Origin: Betaproteobacteria bacterium SG8_40
Lineage (GTDB): Bacteria > Pseudomonadota > Gammaproteobacteria > Burkholderiales > Eutrophovitaceae
Assembly (NCBI GenBank): GCA_001304425.1
Contig: LJTS01000082.1
Coordinates: 1 to 9,736 of the forward strand
DNA length: 9,736 nucleotides
Reading direction: 5' to 3'
Shown here: in pieces, positions 1 to 6,794 of the stretch
Layout: the number at the start of each line of letters is the position of its first letter
Numbering within the stretch: position 1 is the first letter of the stretch
Made by a program: the position numbers and the translations under genes
Notes under the pieces: generated by a model
Database searches by the model: none
Told to the model about the DNA's origin: nothing
Seen by the model: only the letters and a program-made list of their open reading frames with translations

Positions 1-7
1 GGCGTAC

Positions 8-1336
8 TCAGCCGGCTACCGCTTCCAGATGTGCCCCGTGAGCCAGCGGCGCAAGCCTTCCGTTGTCATCAAACGCAAAGGACCTGGCCGGCGACACGAT
101 CCGAAAGCAATCCGGCTTGCCTTTAACTTCGGCAAGCATTGGTTCGGACACTTCGATCTCGGCCAGCTGCAAGGTGTTGCGAATTCGCACGACTCTGCAC
201 TCGCGTGGCTTGACGCGCACGACCGTCTTTACAGCCAGTGCGATCGCCTCACGGTCAGTGTTCATGATCAGGGGAATCGCCGCGCCATCCAGGTTCATTG
301 ACGTGATTACGTTGGCGTAGGTTGCGCCAACATCCATGTCCTGGTAGAGGCGCATGGTCGTGACATCGGCGCCGCCAATCCCGGTGGCATTTCCGTGGCT
401 CTCCGGAGTGAGCCCTAACACCACTATCTTTTTCACCAGAAGGTCGCTTTTCCAGTTGGTTGCACGGCGATTGCGGCCGGTGATGTTCGGGTCGAATCCG
501 GCACCACTGATATTCTTTCCCATCTCCTCGATGACCAGCACATCAATCTCGGAGAATTGCAGGCGCGGCATGTTGCGCTTGGCCATCTCCTGCAGTGCGG
601 GCTCACGCATTCCGATCTGTCCGGCGGGTATCAATTCGATCGCGGCCGTCTCGTCGTAAGCATTTTCCACGATGCCGACGCCGAACAGCACGTTACGGGC
701 CTTGATGTTGACGTCGCGGACCTTGGGTAACAGCGTTGGAAACATGTCCATGCCGTGTTGGTGATAGGTCGTAGCGCCATTGATCTTGCCGATGCCGATG
801 GCGAGCATTTTTGTCAGCCCGCTCTCGGTGGCGCCGCGAAACGCCGTGTGCGGCTTGATGCGGTTGATGACGACGATGCCTTCGGCCTGGGCCGCGTTCG
901 CGTCCATGTGCACCGGGGTGCCGTCGTCGAGATGGCCGACAATGGTCGTGTCCATGGTCGCGCGCACCTGCACGCCCATGGTCTCTTCCGAAATTCCGTA
1001 GCCCGCCAGCACCTGCTTCTGGCCTTCGGCGCTCGCCGCGCCGTGGCTTCCCATGCAGGGAAAGATGAACGGCTTGGCGCCGAGGGAGACAAGCCCGTCG
1101 ATGACCGACTTGGCAATGACTGCGATGTTGGCGATACCGCGACTGCCGCAACCGACGGCGATTACCTGCCCCGGTTTCACTGTCGACCGGATTTCGTCTT
1201 TGGAAAACTCGCTCTCGATCAGGCCCGGGATATCAGCCACTTTCGGGGCATCGAATTTCTGATGAACCGTAACCATTTTGGGCATCGGCACGTCGAGCCC
1301 GCCGGCAATGTTTACGTCAATTCTGTCCTTGATCAT
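8..1336 (-). CDS. Divergent LarA-superfamily protein (putative nickel-pincer-dependent isomerase)
   Basis: A complete 442-residue protein that I place in the LarA (Lar_N/DUF2088-like) superfamily, whose studied members racemise or epimerise alpha-hydroxy acids with a nickel-pincer nucleotide. It has counterparts of the LarA landmarks: Gly-Ser-His at 96-98 for the Gly-Leu-His loop, Lys-Pro-His at 161-163, Lys176 in a Ser-Gly-Leu-Thr-Lys context for the cofactor-bearing lysine, and His192 sixteen residues later, the same spacing as in the neighbouring LarA homologue. The Cys-Asp-Ile-Thr-Arg-Pro motif of LarA is replaced by Cys-Gly-Ser-Arg-Gly (63-67), so the arginine stays but the aspartate is lost, suggesting another substrate or chemistry. 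The ATG has a GGGGAG Shine-Dalgarno sequence 8 nt upstream. It lies 35 bp after the larA-like gene and is probably co-transcribed with it. Family placement is fairly secure; catalytic function is inferred. Confidence 0.8.
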   Translation of the reverse strand: MIKDRIDVNIAGGLDVPMPKMVTVHQKFDAPKVADIPGLIESEFSKDEIRSTVKPGQVIAVGCGSRGIANIAVIAKSVIDGLVSLGAKPFIFPCMGSHGAASAEGQKQVLAGYGISEETMGVQVRATMDTTIVGHLDDGTPVHMDANAAQAEGIVVINRIKPHTAFRGATESGLTKMLAIGIGKINGATTYHQHGMDMFPTLLPKVRDVNIKARNVLFGVGIVENAYDETAAIELIPAGQIGMREPALQEMAKRNMPRLQFSEIDVLVIEEMGKNISGAGFDPNITGRNRRATNWKSDLLVKKIVVLGLTPESHGNATGIGGADVTTMRLYQDMDVGATYANVITSMNLDGAAIPLIMNTDREAIALAVKTVVRVKPRECRVVRIRNTLQLAEIEVSEPMLAEVKGKPDCFRIVSPARSFAFDDNGRLAPLAHGAHLEAVAG

Positions 1337-1371
1337 TCTTCAAACTCCCCGGGTTATTCCCGCTTGACTGT

Positions 1372-2670
1372 TCACGCTGCCGGCATGTACGCCGGCACGA
1401 CATAAGGCCCTTCCGGGATGACCGCGATGCCGGTGTCGCCGTCCCGCGCCTTTCCCGCTTCAACGCAGCGTCGCACCGTGTCAACCAGCGAATCGGCCAC
1501 GCTGACGCCGGTCTTGCGCTTGTCGGCATCCGACAGACCGGTGCTGTAAAGATGAACCGAGCCGGCGCGCATCGGCTTTAGCTGCATCTGGGTCTGCCAT
1601 TCATCGATGTCGGCGAAATCCTTGGCGCTGATATCCTCGAAAAAACCATCAACTCCCTTTTCGATAAGCCGCTGCTGCGCATCCGCATACTCTCTCGAGC
1701 CGATCCCTTCGGTGCATTCCGAGGCAATGATCAGGTTGCCTCCTGGCTCGAGAATGTCGGTTGGCACGACCATTCCTTTCACTGTCTGGTAGTAGGTCTG
1801 GTCGAGCGGGTACCCGGCTGCGCTGGTCAATACAGTTTTGAAGCGGCGCGTGACGGGCACTACCGTGTACCGTTGCGCGAAACGTACGGCTTCGAGATGG
1901 CTGCTGATGACTTCGCCGAAATTGACAAACGACAGCCGCCGATGCTCGTCCAGTACGGTGTTGACGGCCATTACGTCACCGAGCATGCGCACGATCTCGA
2001 GTTGTTCCTCGTGCAAGGGATTGCCATCGAGCACGCAGCTGTCGGCCTTCGGATGGGACATGAAGCGCGCATTGTGGAAGGTGGTGATGGTGTCCTTGTG
2101 CGCAACCCCCGGAGCAATGACCTTGCGTCCGCCGGAGTAGCCCGCCATGAAATGCGGCTCCACCAGCCCGGTGACGATCTTTATATCGGCATCGACGAAG
2201 CGGCGGTCGAGCTTGATCCGGGTGCCTTTCGATGTCGTCCCGAGATCGACGTGGTCGGCATCGTTGCGCGCGAAATGGTTCTCGACACGAAAATTGTCCA
2301 ATACCCATCGGTCGCCAATCAGTTCGGCAAGTTCCTCGCCTTCGTTCGGTCGGTGCAGGCCGGTTGCGATCAGGATGCAGATCGACTCTTTCGGTATGCC
2401 CGCCTCGACGAGCTGGCGCAGGACAGGGGGCAACAGCAATGAGTTTGGAACCGGGCGGGTGATGTCACACACGAGCACACAGGCGCTCGTCCGGCCGCGT
2501 GCCTGTTCGGTCAGGGGGGCGCATTTAACCGGGTCGGACAAGGCCAGTTCAACTGCCCGGGCGGCATCGGGCAGGACCGGCATTTCGGGTTTGCGGATGA
2601 CCGACACATCCCAGCTGTCATCAAGCTCGACTGGCAGCAGCCCCTTGCCGTAGTTTAGTTCGACGCGCAT
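1372..2670 (-). CDS. larA: LarA-family nickel-dependent 2-hydroxyacid racemase/epimerase
   Basis: A complete 432-residue protein of the LarA family, cytosolic enzymes that interconvert stereoisomers of 2-hydroxy acids by hydride transfer on a nickel-pincer (NPN) cofactor. Residues aligning with the characterised Lactobacillus enzyme are all visible: Asp69 and Arg72 in Cys-Asp-Ile-Thr-Arg-Pro, His106 in Gly-Leu-His-Arg-Pro, His173 in Glu-Pro-His, Lys183 in Gly-Gly-Arg-Lys (cofactor attachment), His199 (nickel ligand) and Lys298. Length matches the family (about 420-440). The family includes lactate, other short-chain, aromatic and sugar-acid racemases, so lactate as substrate is not established. 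The start codon has no convincing Shine-Dalgarno sequence; it is chosen from the usual N-terminal length and beta-strand-like start. The gene follows the small membrane protein by 83 bp and precedes the second LarA-superfamily gene by 35 bp. Genes larB, larC and larE for cofactor synthesis are not in the window. Confidence 0.9.
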   Translation of the reverse strand: MRVELNYGKGLLPVELDDSWDVSVIRKPEMPVLPDAARAVELALSDPVKCAPLTEQARGRTSACVLVCDITRPVPNSLLLPPVLRQLVEAGIPKESICILIATGLHRPNEGEELAELIGDRWVLDNFRVENHFARNDADHVDLGTTSKGTRIKLDRRFVDADIKIVTGLVEPHFMAGYSGGRKVIAPGVAHKDTITTFHNARFMSHPKADSCVLDGNPLHEEQLEIVRMLGDVMAVNTVLDEHRRLSFVNFGEVISSHLEAVRFAQRYTVVPVTRRFKTVLTSAAGYPLDQTYYQTVKGMVVPTDILEPGGNLIIASECTEGIGSREYADAQQRLIEKGVDGFFEDISAKDFADIDEWQTQMQLKPMRAGSVHLYSTGLSDADKRKTGVSVADSLVDTVRRCVEAGKARDGDTGIAVIPEGPYVVPAYMPAA

Positions 2671-2753
2671 ATCGATAATGTCTTATTTGAAACAGCAATA
2701 TAGCACCACCGGCCGTTTGCCGCAGATGCTGGTTCACCGACGTACAACCGTCC

Positions 2754-3152
2754 TCAGGGCTGCAATACCCGCACCACCCAGCGGGCGAATGCCGCGATGG
2801 CGATGGCATTCAGGATGATGGCAATCGCCGTCGGGACCATCAGCAGCAGCCGCAGCCTTCCGTGTGTCTGGCCGAAGGCATGCCAGGCGACCATTGCGGC
2901 GCCAAGCGCAATGGCGGGCAGCAATAGCGCGATCGGGAGTACGACGAGGTTGGTAAAAGCCGCGCCGGGATCCGGGCCTGGTCTGCCGATGCTCGATGTC
3001 ACAAGGAACGCCGCGACGCCAAGGAACATCGATGCGACTATGCCGAAGGCCGGACGGCGTAACCACCAGCGCCGCGGTTCCGCGGCCTCCTGATCGGAAT
3101 TGCCGGCCATGCCGGCAACTTCATCGGAATTGACCCTGGGATCGGCCGACAC
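2754..3152 (-). CDS. Hypothetical small membrane protein with three predicted helices
   Basis: A 132-residue protein I do not recognise. The first 33 residues are polar, acidic and then basic (Arg-Arg-Trp-Trp-Leu-Arg-Arg at 27-33). Three hydrophobic stretches follow, at about 35-54, 66-90 and 100-122, each long enough to cross the inner membrane; a short basic tail ends the protein. The start is GTG, supported by GGAGG exactly 8 nt upstream. An internal ATG at residue 15 lacks comparable support. It is the first gene of the leftward group and may share a transcript with the two LarA-superfamily genes, although an 83-bp gap separates it from larA. A role as accessory subunit of a transporter is possible, but it does not look clearly like TctB or a TRAP small subunit, and no partner permease is present. 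Confidence 0.65.
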   Translation of the reverse strand: MSADPRVNSDEVAGMAGNSDQEAAEPRRWWLRRPAFGIVASMFLGVAAFLVTSSIGRPGPDPGAAFTNLVVLPIALLLPAIALGAAMVAWHAFGQTHGRLRLLLMVPTAIAIILNAIAIAAFARWVVRVLQP

Positions 3153-3160
3153 CTAAACTA

Positions 3161-3165
3161 CCTCC
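3161..3165 (-). promoter_or_regulatory. Strong ribosome binding site that fixes a GTG start
   Basis: GGAGG on the minus strand lies 8 nt before the GTG at 3152. It is one of the best Shine-Dalgarno matches in the window and is the reason for choosing the GTG start of the membrane protein over the later in-frame ATG. Confidence 0.7.
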
Positions 3166-3166
3166 G

Positions 3167-3196
3167 GGATGATCGAAGGCACGCACGGGATCATCC
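3167..3196. repeat. 8-bp inverted repeat, GGATGATC / GATCATCC
   Basis: GGATGATC at 3167-3174 is perfectly mirrored by GATCATCC at 3189-3196, with a 14-nt spacer. It lies directly upstream of the Shine-Dalgarno sequence of the leftward membrane-protein gene, so it could be a two-half-site operator or a leader hairpin in that gene's mRNA. The arms do not extend further. Confidence 0.5.
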
Positions 3197-3250
3197 GTCC
3201 GCCGATTTCGTGCGGATGAACTTCCCGGGCGCAGCCCTGTGAATGTGATC

Positions 3251-3258
3251 AACCGGTT
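3251..3258. promoter_or_regulatory. Candidate operator palindrome AACCGGTT
   Basis: A perfect 8-bp palindrome centred in the divergent region, about 95 bp before the rightward ATG. A central CG step flanked by A/T-rich arms resembles LacI-family operators that control sugar and acid-sugar genes. The symmetry does not extend convincingly beyond the core, so the assignment to any regulator family is speculative. Confidence 0.3.
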
Positions 3259-3345
3259 TACAGGAGCATTGCCGCCGGCGTCAACCACCGGCTGCGTCCG
3301 TGGCAGTAACAAAGTGTCGAATTCAACTGATTGGGACCTCAGCAG

Positions 3346-4512
3346 ATGAGCAACATCGACCGTGTCGAAGTACACGAATTTGCGTTTCCGTTGACCGACC
3401 TGGGGTGGGATGCCGGCGGCTTCAATATTGTCTACCAGCCAGGAAATTCGCTCATGCTCTCCAAGTATGCGGTGGTCGTGCGCACCGACGACGGCGGGCG
3501 GGGCGAGTACGTCACCTTATGGGGTGGCACGCCGATGGCCCTGGGACAGACGCTGGCTCTGGCGCCGCAGCTTCTCGGCCGCGACGCACACCAGCGTGAA
3601 AAGATTTACGACGATTTCAAAAGGGCGCATCGGCAATACGATCATATGGGTTTCGGGTGCATCGACATCGCGTTGTGGGACTGGGCGGGCAAGCACTTCA
3701 ATGCGCCGGTGTCACGTCTGCTTGGCGGTTACCGCACGCGTTTGCCCGCGTACGCCTCTACCTATCATGGCGACCGCAACGGCGGCCTGTCGTCGCCGCA
3801 GGCATACGTCGATTTTGCCGGCCGGTGCCATGAAATGGGTTATCGCGCATTCAAGGTGCATGGCTGGGGTGACGGCAATGTGTCCGAAGAAGTGGCGACG
3901 GTTCTTTCGCTTGGCAAGGCATTCGGCGGCCGGATGAGCCTGATGCTCGATCCGGCGTGCGAACTGCGTACGTTCGCTGATGCGCTCGCCGTCGGGCGCG
4001 CCTGCGACGAGGCTGGCTTCTTCTGGTACGAAGACCCGTTTCGTGACGCCGGCTGGTCCCAGTTCGCGCACCGCAAGCTGCGCCAGTTCATCAAGACGCC
4101 CTTGTTGCAGACCGAACATGTGCGCGGCGTCGAACCGAAAGCCGACTTCATCGTCGCCGAGGCAACGGACTTTGTCCGCGCCGACCCCGAATATGACCTG
4201 GGCATTACCGGAACGATGAAGATTGCCCATCTGGCGGAAAGTTTCGGGCTCGACGTCGAAATACACGCATCGGGTCCGGCGCATCGGCACTGCATGGCGG
4301 CGATTCGCAACACCAATTTTTACGAGGTTGCGCTGGTAGGTCCCCGGTGCGGCAACGCCATGCCGCCTGTCTATACCTGTGGCTACAGCGACGAACTGGA
4401 TGCTGTTGACTCTGAGGGATGTTTCCCTGTTCCCGGGGCTCCCGGCCTCGGCGTTAGCTATGATTGGACGTTTATCAATCGGCACAGTACGAACGTGCAT
4501 GTGTTCGAGTAA
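3346..4512 (+). CDS. Enolase-superfamily enzyme (mandelate racemase/muconate lactonizing type), probable acid-sugar dehydratase
   Basis: A 388-residue cytosolic enzyme with the two-part enolase-superfamily layout: capping domain at about 5-130, then a TIM-type barrel. The Mg2+ ligands are Asp202 (Leu-Asp-Pro), Glu229 (Trp-Tyr-Glu-Asp-Pro) and Glu257 (Gln-Thr-Glu-His). Lys170-Val-His172 occupies the K-x-K position of mandelate racemase. Asp280 and His307 can form the opposite-face acid/base dyad. These enzymes abstract the proton alpha to a carboxylate, and many members dehydrate aldonic or aldaric acids; the exact substrate is unknown. A start at the in-frame TTG 15 nt upstream is possible, but ATG 3346 is preferred because the TTG has no Shine-Dalgarno sequence; the ATG itself has only a weak GGGA. 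It is the first gene of the rightward group and diverges from the larA group. Confidence 0.88.
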   Translation: MSNIDRVEVHEFAFPLTDLGWDAGGFNIVYQPGNSLMLSKYAVVVRTDDGGRGEYVTLWGGTPMALGQTLALAPQLLGRDAHQREKIYDDFKRAHRQYDHMGFGCIDIALWDWAGKHFNAPVSRLLGGYRTRLPAYASTYHGDRNGGLSSPQAYVDFAGRCHEMGYRAFKVHGWGDGNVSEEVATVLSLGKAFGGRMSLMLDPACELRTFADALAVGRACDEAGFFWYEDPFRDAGWSQFAHRKLRQFIKTPLLQTEHVRGVEPKADFIVAEATDFVRADPEYDLGITGTMKIAHLAESFGLDVEIHASGPAHRHCMAAIRNTNFYEVALVGPRCGNAMPPVYTCGYSDELDAVDSEGCFPVPGAPGLGVSYDWTFINRHSTNVHVFE

Positions 4513-4565
4513 GCAGCGCATCGCCTGTTTCTTCCTTGCTTGCACAATATATATGCGTATCCAGG

Positions 4566-4590
4566 CCGGCTGCAGGGTTCGCCGGTTTTT
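4566..4590 (+). terminator. Candidate rho-independent terminator
   Basis: CCGGC at 4566-4570 pairs with GCCGG at 4581-4585 across a 10-nt loop, and TTTTT follows immediately; G-U and A-U pairs could lengthen the stem by up to three. It lies 53 bp after the enolase-superfamily stop and 25 bp before the phosphatase ATG. The stem is short and the loop large, so termination may be partial. Confidence 0.4.
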
Positions 4591-4614
4591 CCCAGACCCA
4601 AGGCAATTACTTCG

Positions 4615-6156
4615 ATGATCAAGACTGCGCGCGTTTTCTGGCTCACTATCGTGGCACTGTGTTTTGCCTGTACGTCGTCGCAGTGCGTGGCGCGAGACTG
4701 GTTTGGCGATGGCCAGGCGGCGCTGCGAGAAGCCAAACGCCTGCAGCCCATCGAAGGGCGCGCCCGCAATGTAATCCTGTTTGTTGGTGACGGGATGGGA
4801 GTGTCGACGGTTACCGCGGCGCGCATACTCGAGGGGCAATTGAAAGGCGGATCGGGGGAAGAGAATCAGCTCGCTTTCGAGCGGCTTCCCTACCTCGCGT
4901 TGTCGAAGACCTACAGCGCCAACCAGCAAACGCCGGACTCGGCCCCGACCATGAACGCCATGATGACGGGAGTCAAAACCAATGACGGTATCTTCGGCGT
5001 GAGCGAAGCGGTTCGCCGAAAGGACGTTCGCTGGCCGGTCGTCAACGAGCATCGGCTGACAAACCTGCTGGAACTGGCGGAAATGCGGGGGATGTCGACC
5101 GGGGTTGTTTCGACGGCGCGGCTGACCCATGCGACGCCCGCCGCCTGCTATGCCCATACGTCGGAGCGTGACTGGGAGTCCGACGCCGACCAACCGTTCG
5201 GTACCGATGTACCGGATATCGCCAGGCAGCTGCTGGAGTTTCCGTTCGGCGATGGCCTCGAGGTCGCGATGGGCGGCGGGCGGCGCGCCTTCCTGCCGGA
5301 GTCTGTAACCGACGGCGAGGGACGGAAAGGCAGGCGCAAGGACCGGCGAGACCTGACTCGCGAATGGGTCGAGAAGTACCCGAATGCGCGTTATGTCTGG
5401 AATCTGGAGCAGTTCCGCCAAGTGGACGAGGCGAAAACCGATCACCTGCTCGGCTTGTTCGAGTCATCTCACATGCAATACGAGGCCGACCGTATTGACG
5501 GTGAGCCGACCGAACCGTCGTTGTCGGAAATGACGGAAAAAGCGATTGCGCTGCTGTCGAAGAATCCCGAAGGTTTTTTTCTGCATGTCGAAGCGGGCCG
5601 TATCGATCATGCGCATCACGCAGGCAACGCCTACCGTGCGCTGACGGACACAATCGCGTTCTCCGATGCGATACGCACGGCGCTGCAACTGGTCGATTTG
5701 CGCGAGACCCTGATTGTTGTCACTGCCGACCACAGCCACGTGTTCACGATGGCGGGTTACCCGCAGCGGGGCAACCCGATACTCGGAAAGGTCGTCATGC
5801 CAGGCGAGACCGAGCCGGCTTTGGCGGCGGACGGAAAACCTTATACGACGCTATCGTACGCGAACGGTCGCGGGTTCCAGCAGCTCGATGTGGGCGGAGA
5901 CACCAGTTACCGGGAGCCGATCAACGCCGGCCGGGCCAATCTGTCATCGGTCGATACCACTGACGAGGGTTTCCACCAGGAGGCGTTGGTGCCTTTACAT
6001 GACGAAACCCACGGCGGGGAGGACGTTGCCATCTATGCCGGCGGTCCGATGGCGCACCTGTTCCGTGGCGTGCAGGAGCAGCACTATATTTTTCACGTGA
6101 TGGCCGAAGCGCTCGGTCTCACCGCTGACTTGGAACGCGCACCGCACCCGCAATGA
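4615..6156 (+). CDS. Secreted PhoA-type alkaline phosphatase
   Basis: A 513-residue phosphomonoesterase. The N-terminus is a signal peptide: basic residues Lys3 and Arg6, a hydrophobic core at about 7-18, and a likely cleavage after Cys-Val-Ala (26), indicating periplasmic or extracellular action. Active-site landmarks follow the alkaline phosphatase order: Asp59 in Gly-Asp-Gly-Met-Gly, nucleophile Ser109 in Pro-Asp-Ser-Ala, Thr174, phosphate-binding Arg185, Glu326, Asp331 and His335, Asp372-His373, and His466 in Glu-Thr-His-Gly-Gly-Glu-Asp. His172 stands where E. coli PhoA has Asp153. A very basic segment spans about 237-250. ATG 4615 is chosen over an in-frame TTG at 4540 because it puts the signal peptide at the N-terminus; its Shine-Dalgarno sequence (AAGG) is weak. 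I see no obvious Pho box upstream. It may be transcribed separately from the preceding gene. Confidence 0.92.
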   Translation: MIKTARVFWLTIVALCFACTSSQCVARDWFGDGQAALREAKRLQPIEGRARNVILFVGDGMGVSTVTAARILEGQLKGGSGEENQLAFERLPYLALSKTYSANQQTPDSAPTMNAMMTGVKTNDGIFGVSEAVRRKDVRWPVVNEHRLTNLLELAEMRGMSTGVVSTARLTHATPAACYAHTSERDWESDADQPFGTDVPDIARQLLEFPFGDGLEVAMGGGRRAFLPESVTDGEGRKGRRKDRRDLTREWVEKYPNARYVWNLEQFRQVDEAKTDHLLGLFESSHMQYEADRIDGEPTEPSLSEMTEKAIALLSKNPEGFFLHVEAGRIDHAHHAGNAYRALTDTIAFSDAIRTALQLVDLRETLIVVTADHSHVFTMAGYPQRGNPILGKVVMPGETEPALAADGKPYTTLSYANGRGFQQLDVGGDTSYREPINAGRANLSSVDTTDEGFHQEALVPLHDETHGGEDVAIYAGGPMAHLFRGVQEQHYIFHVMAEALGLTADLERAPHPQ

Positions 6157-6218
6157 CGGCGAGGGTTGCCGGATATCGGGCGCGAGGCGGATGATGTTTG
6201 CAGATTCTGGACAGAGGA

Positions 6219-6223
6219 GGAGG
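6219..6223 (+). promoter_or_regulatory. Strong ribosome binding site of the RidA-family gene
   Basis: GGAGG, the end of a GAGGAGGAGG run at 6214-6223, lies 7 nt before ATG 6231. It decides the start in favour of this ATG rather than an in-frame TTG 33 nt upstream. Confidence 0.75.
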
Positions 6224-6230
6224 TTCGCGA

Positions 6231-6695
6231 ATGCCTGCCATTGATGAGCGGCTTGCAGAGCTTGGGATCAAGTTGCCGGTCGCGAAGAAGCCGGCGTTCG
6301 AATATGTAGCTGTCGCCGTGCACGGCGACCTCGCCTATGTCAGCGGCCAGTTGCCCTGGCTGGATGCGGAGCGGGTGATTGAAGGAAAGGTGGGCGACGG
6401 ATGCAGTCTGGAGAAAGCGCAGGAAGCGGCACGCCTTTGCACCATTTACGCTCTTTCTGCGCTCAAGGCGCAGCTCGGCAATCTCGACGCTGTCGAACAG
6501 GTGCTCAAGGTCACCGGATTCGTCGCCTCGGCACCGGGTTTCAACGCGCAACCAAAAGTGATCGACGCCGCCTCAAAGTTGCTCGGAGAAATCTTCGGGA
6601 ACAAAGGCCGTCACGCGCGCAGCGCGGTGGGTGTTGCCGAATTGCCGCGCGGTGCTGCGGTTGAAATCGAGTTTATCGTCGCGTTGCGGCACTAG
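6231..6695 (+). CDS. RidA/YjgF/UK114-family protein, long (about 150-residue) subgroup
   Basis: A 154-residue small cytosolic protein of the Rid family. RidA itself hydrolyses reactive enamines/imines such as 2-aminoacrylate made by PLP enzymes; the longer subgroup seen here is poorly characterised. Family signatures are Tyr-Val-Ser-Gly-Gln-Leu-Pro (36-42), a Val-Thr-Gly-Phe-Val segment (94-98), and Gly-Arg-His-Ala-Arg-Ser-Ala-Val-Gly-Val-Ala-Glu-Leu-Pro near 126-139. Arg130 matches the essential Arg105 of E. coli RidA, consistent with an active deaminase. It lies 74 bp after the alkaline phosphatase on the same strand, with no terminator seen between, and converges on the following minus-strand gene. 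A link to imine intermediates of a nearby pathway is only an inference, since Rid genes also serve general metabolism. Confidence 0.9.
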   Translation: MPAIDERLAELGIKLPVAKKPAFEYVAVAVHGDLAYVSGQLPWLDAERVIEGKVGDGCSLEKAQEAARLCTIYALSALKAQLGNLDAVEQVLKVTGFVASAPGFNAQPKVIDAASKLLGEIFGNKGRHARSAVGVAELPRGAAVEIEFIVALRH

Positions 6696-6794
6696 CTGTT
6701 GATTCGCATCAGCCTCGCGGGCCGTAGCCGCGCCAGTGCCGTCCGTGAGCGGCCGTCGTCGGGCGCTGCTTGCGGTGCCCCTGCGCGAAATGTC

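Larger units (their letters stand above)
3153..3345. promoter_or_regulatory. Divergent intergenic control region
   Basis: These 193 bp separate the leftward membrane-protein/larA group from the rightward enolase-superfamily gene, so promoters for both directions should lie here. I could not pick convincing -35/-10 pairs. Two symmetric elements stand out: an inverted repeat near the leftward start (3167-3196) and an 8-bp palindrome near the middle (3251-3258). A shared regulator binding here would coordinate both groups; this is inference. Confidence 0.5.

Noticed and set aside
755..2442. Plus-strand frames opposite the two LarA-superfamily genes
   Set aside because: They have no recognisable motifs and lie wholly within well-supported minus-strand genes.
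4536..4563. A possible promoter for the phosphatase (TTGCTT then TATCCA)
   Set aside because: The -10 match is weak and the transcript would run straight into the terminator-like hairpin at 4566-4590, so I do not call it.
4615..4690. Lipoprotein signal on the alkaline phosphatase
   Set aside because: The residues before Cys19 (Cys-Phe-Ala) fit the lipobox poorly, while Cys-Val-Ala at 24-26 is a reasonable signal peptidase I site.
3712..5445. A 577-codon open frame on the minus strand
   Set aside because: It runs antisense across the enolase-superfamily and alkaline phosphatase genes, both of which have clear catalytic motifs. Its translation is rich in Arg and His without recognisable domains, as expected of a GC-rich shadow frame.
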